Positions 56,124 through 57,016 of a stretch of 57,016 nucleotides of DNA are shown in pieces. Where the stretch lies: positions 1 to 57,016 of the forward strand of contig JAUHYL010000020.1 of assembly GCA_030426545.1 (NCBI GenBank). The letters run 5' to 3'. This DNA comes from Gammaproteobacteria bacterium. GTDB lineage: Bacteria > Pseudomonadota > Gammaproteobacteria > Pseudomonadales > Halieaceae. Position 1 is the stretch's first letter, and each line of letters begins with the position of its first letter. The translations under genes and the position numbers were made by a program. The notes below the pieces were generated by a model, which was not told the origin of the DNA, made no database searches, and was given only the letters and a program-made list of their open reading frames with translations.

Positions 56124-56876
56124 CTACCAGGGAATTTCCTTGCCCTGGTAGTCAATAAAGCGGCCGTTGTCGTCGCGATCGAGACCTTCAATCACCGCAA
56201 TCAGCCCGGCAACACTGTCCTCAGTCGCCACCGGGGCGGACTCACCGCCCATACGGGTTTGCACCCAGCCCGGGTGCAGTACAACGCAGGTATAGCCGCG
56301 CGCGCCCAACTCCTTCGACAGCGACCTGTTCAGCTGGTTGAGGGCCGTCTTGCTCGCGCGGTAGCCATAGTGCCCGCCCTGGTTGCCGGCGATACTGCCC
56401 ATCACACTGCTCATCTGCACCACCGTTTTACCCGCGCCAAGTGCCAGGTTGGGCAGCAGCGCCTGCGTGACGCGCATCGGGCCGAGGCTGTTCACATCAA
56501 AGGTCGCGGCCAGCTGGTCGAAATCCGTTTCCTCAAAGGTCGCGGCGTTGTGACCGGACATTCCGGCATTGTTGATCAGCACATCAATCGACACCCCCGC
56601 CAGCGCTTTCGCCAGAGCCTGCACACTGGCGCTGTCGGCCACATCCAGTTGCTCCACACGCACCTTCAACTCGCGCAGTTCCCGCGCAGCATCCGGTTTG
56701 CGCGCCGTGCCAATCACCTCGTAGCCGCGCGCGGACAACTGGCGGGCCAGCTCCAGGCCAATACCGCGGTTGGCGCCGGTAATGAGTACCGTTTTACGGG
56801 CGGCCTCTGCTGCAGCAGCGCCAGTGCCCGCCAGCAGCAGTGCGCATAGGCAGAACGAGAGAAGTCTTCGGGTCAT
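56124..56876 (-). CDS. Short-chain dehydrogenase/reductase with signal peptide
   Basis: Classical SDR fold: NAD(P)-binding TGANRGIG at residues 33-40, NNAG near 100, and the catalytic Y-x3-K in YRASK near 165. The start at 56876 (MTRRLLSFCLCALLL) begins a basic, hydrophobic stretch ending AAAAEA that looks like a secretion signal, unusual for an NAD(P)-dependent enzyme. An alternative is a cytosolic start, but no good start codon lies between the hydrophobic stretch and the dinucleotide motif. Length 250. The substrate is not predictable. Confidence 0.8.
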   Translation of the reverse strand: MTRRLLSFCLCALLLAGTGAAAAEAARKTVLITGANRGIGLELARQLSARGYEVIGTARKPDAARELRELKVRVEQLDVADSASVQALAKALAGVSIDVLINNAGMSGHNAATFEETDFDQLAATFDVNSLGPMRVTQALLPNLALGAGKTVVQMSSVMGSIAGNQGGHYGYRASKTALNQLNRSLSKELGARGYTCVVLHPGWVQTRMGGESAPVATEDSVAGLIAVIEGLDRDDNGRFIDYQGKEIPW

Positions 56877-57016
56877 GGTTGCGGTCCTGTCAGGAATGGG
56901 AGTCGTCTTCAGTGAACGGTACCCGGCAAAGCCGGCTAGAACCGCCTTGACTTGGCCGGGCATATTCCGGAAAATTCGCGCCTCTTTGCGGGGTTCGGCC
57001 CGCAAGCGCTGAATGT

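Overview
The window is a dense, GC-rich, almost entirely housekeeping stretch of a gammaproteobacterial chromosome. Gene order follows the Pseudomonas-type blocks rsmI-lpoA-yraN-diaA-dolP, sspAB-petABC-rpsI-rplM, algW-hisDG, mla/lpt/rpoN/ptsN/rapZ, mreBCD-gatCAB, and hemA-prfA-prmC-moeB beside lolB-ispE-tRNA-Gln-prs-rplY-pth-ychF. The PVWY Qo motif in cytochrome b, short-form HisG, ptsO beside rapZ, and MgtE fit a marine gammaproteobacterium of the Cellvibrionales/Halieaceae type. That placement is an inference from gene content and order. I see no phage, insertion sequence, CRISPR array or defence island.

Layout. 1-170: the 5' part of RNase P RNA, running off the left edge. 0.3-5.7 kb: rsmI, divergent from the envelope set lpoA-yraN-diaA-dolP, then sspAB. 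5.8-9.6 kb: cytochrome bc1 with cytochromes b and c1 fused in one frame, then rpsI-rplM with a clear promoter and terminator. 9.7-15.8 kb: zapE, zapG, a Nif3-family gene, the DegS/AlgW protease, hisD-hisG and ibaG. 15.9-24.4 kb: an orphan mlaC divergent from yrbG-kdsD-kdsC-lptA-lptB-rpoN-hpf-ptsN-rapZ-ptsO. 24.4-30.6 kb: mgtE behind a structured leader, darP, and the very large yhdP. 30.7-38.7 kb: rng-maf-mreDCB on the minus strand, divergent from gatCAB. 38.8-44.6 kb: small and accessory genes (a PA4642-type protein, an Smr nuclease-like protein, a CWC zinc-ribbon protein, cysZ, rhlB, a DoxX-family gene, norM). 44.7-56.9 kb: moeB-prmC-prfA-hemA, divergent from the lipoprotein/IspE/tRNA/Prs/L25/Pth/YchF block, ending with an exported SDR.

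How the parts work together. LpoA, MreBCD, Kds/Lpt, MlaC, DolP, LolB, YhdP and DegS all build or survey the envelope. RpoN, PtsN, PtsO, RapZ and Hpf form the nitrogen-PTS and hibernation module. PrmC modifies the adjacent RF1, HemA feeds tetrapyrrole synthesis, and GatCAB plus tRNA-Gln and Pth serve translation. Many neighbours are translationally coupled through TGATG, ATGA or GTGA overlaps.

What stands out. (i) A tRNA-Gln gene is followed by a 73-nt direct repeat carrying the tRNA 3' end, with a hairpin-rich spacer. (ii) A 114-bp near-perfect palindrome lies after the gatB cluster. (iii) Cytochromes b and c1 form a single polypeptide. (iv) The conserved blocks are contracted: mlaFED and mlaB, murA, lptC, and pmbA/tldD are absent where relatives keep them. 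(v) A three-hairpin leader precedes mgtE. (vi) Codon conservation upstream of the first usable mreC start suggests a non-canonical AUU start. None of these is proven to be a new system. The tRNA-linked repeat and the palindrome are the best candidates for undescribed repeat families.
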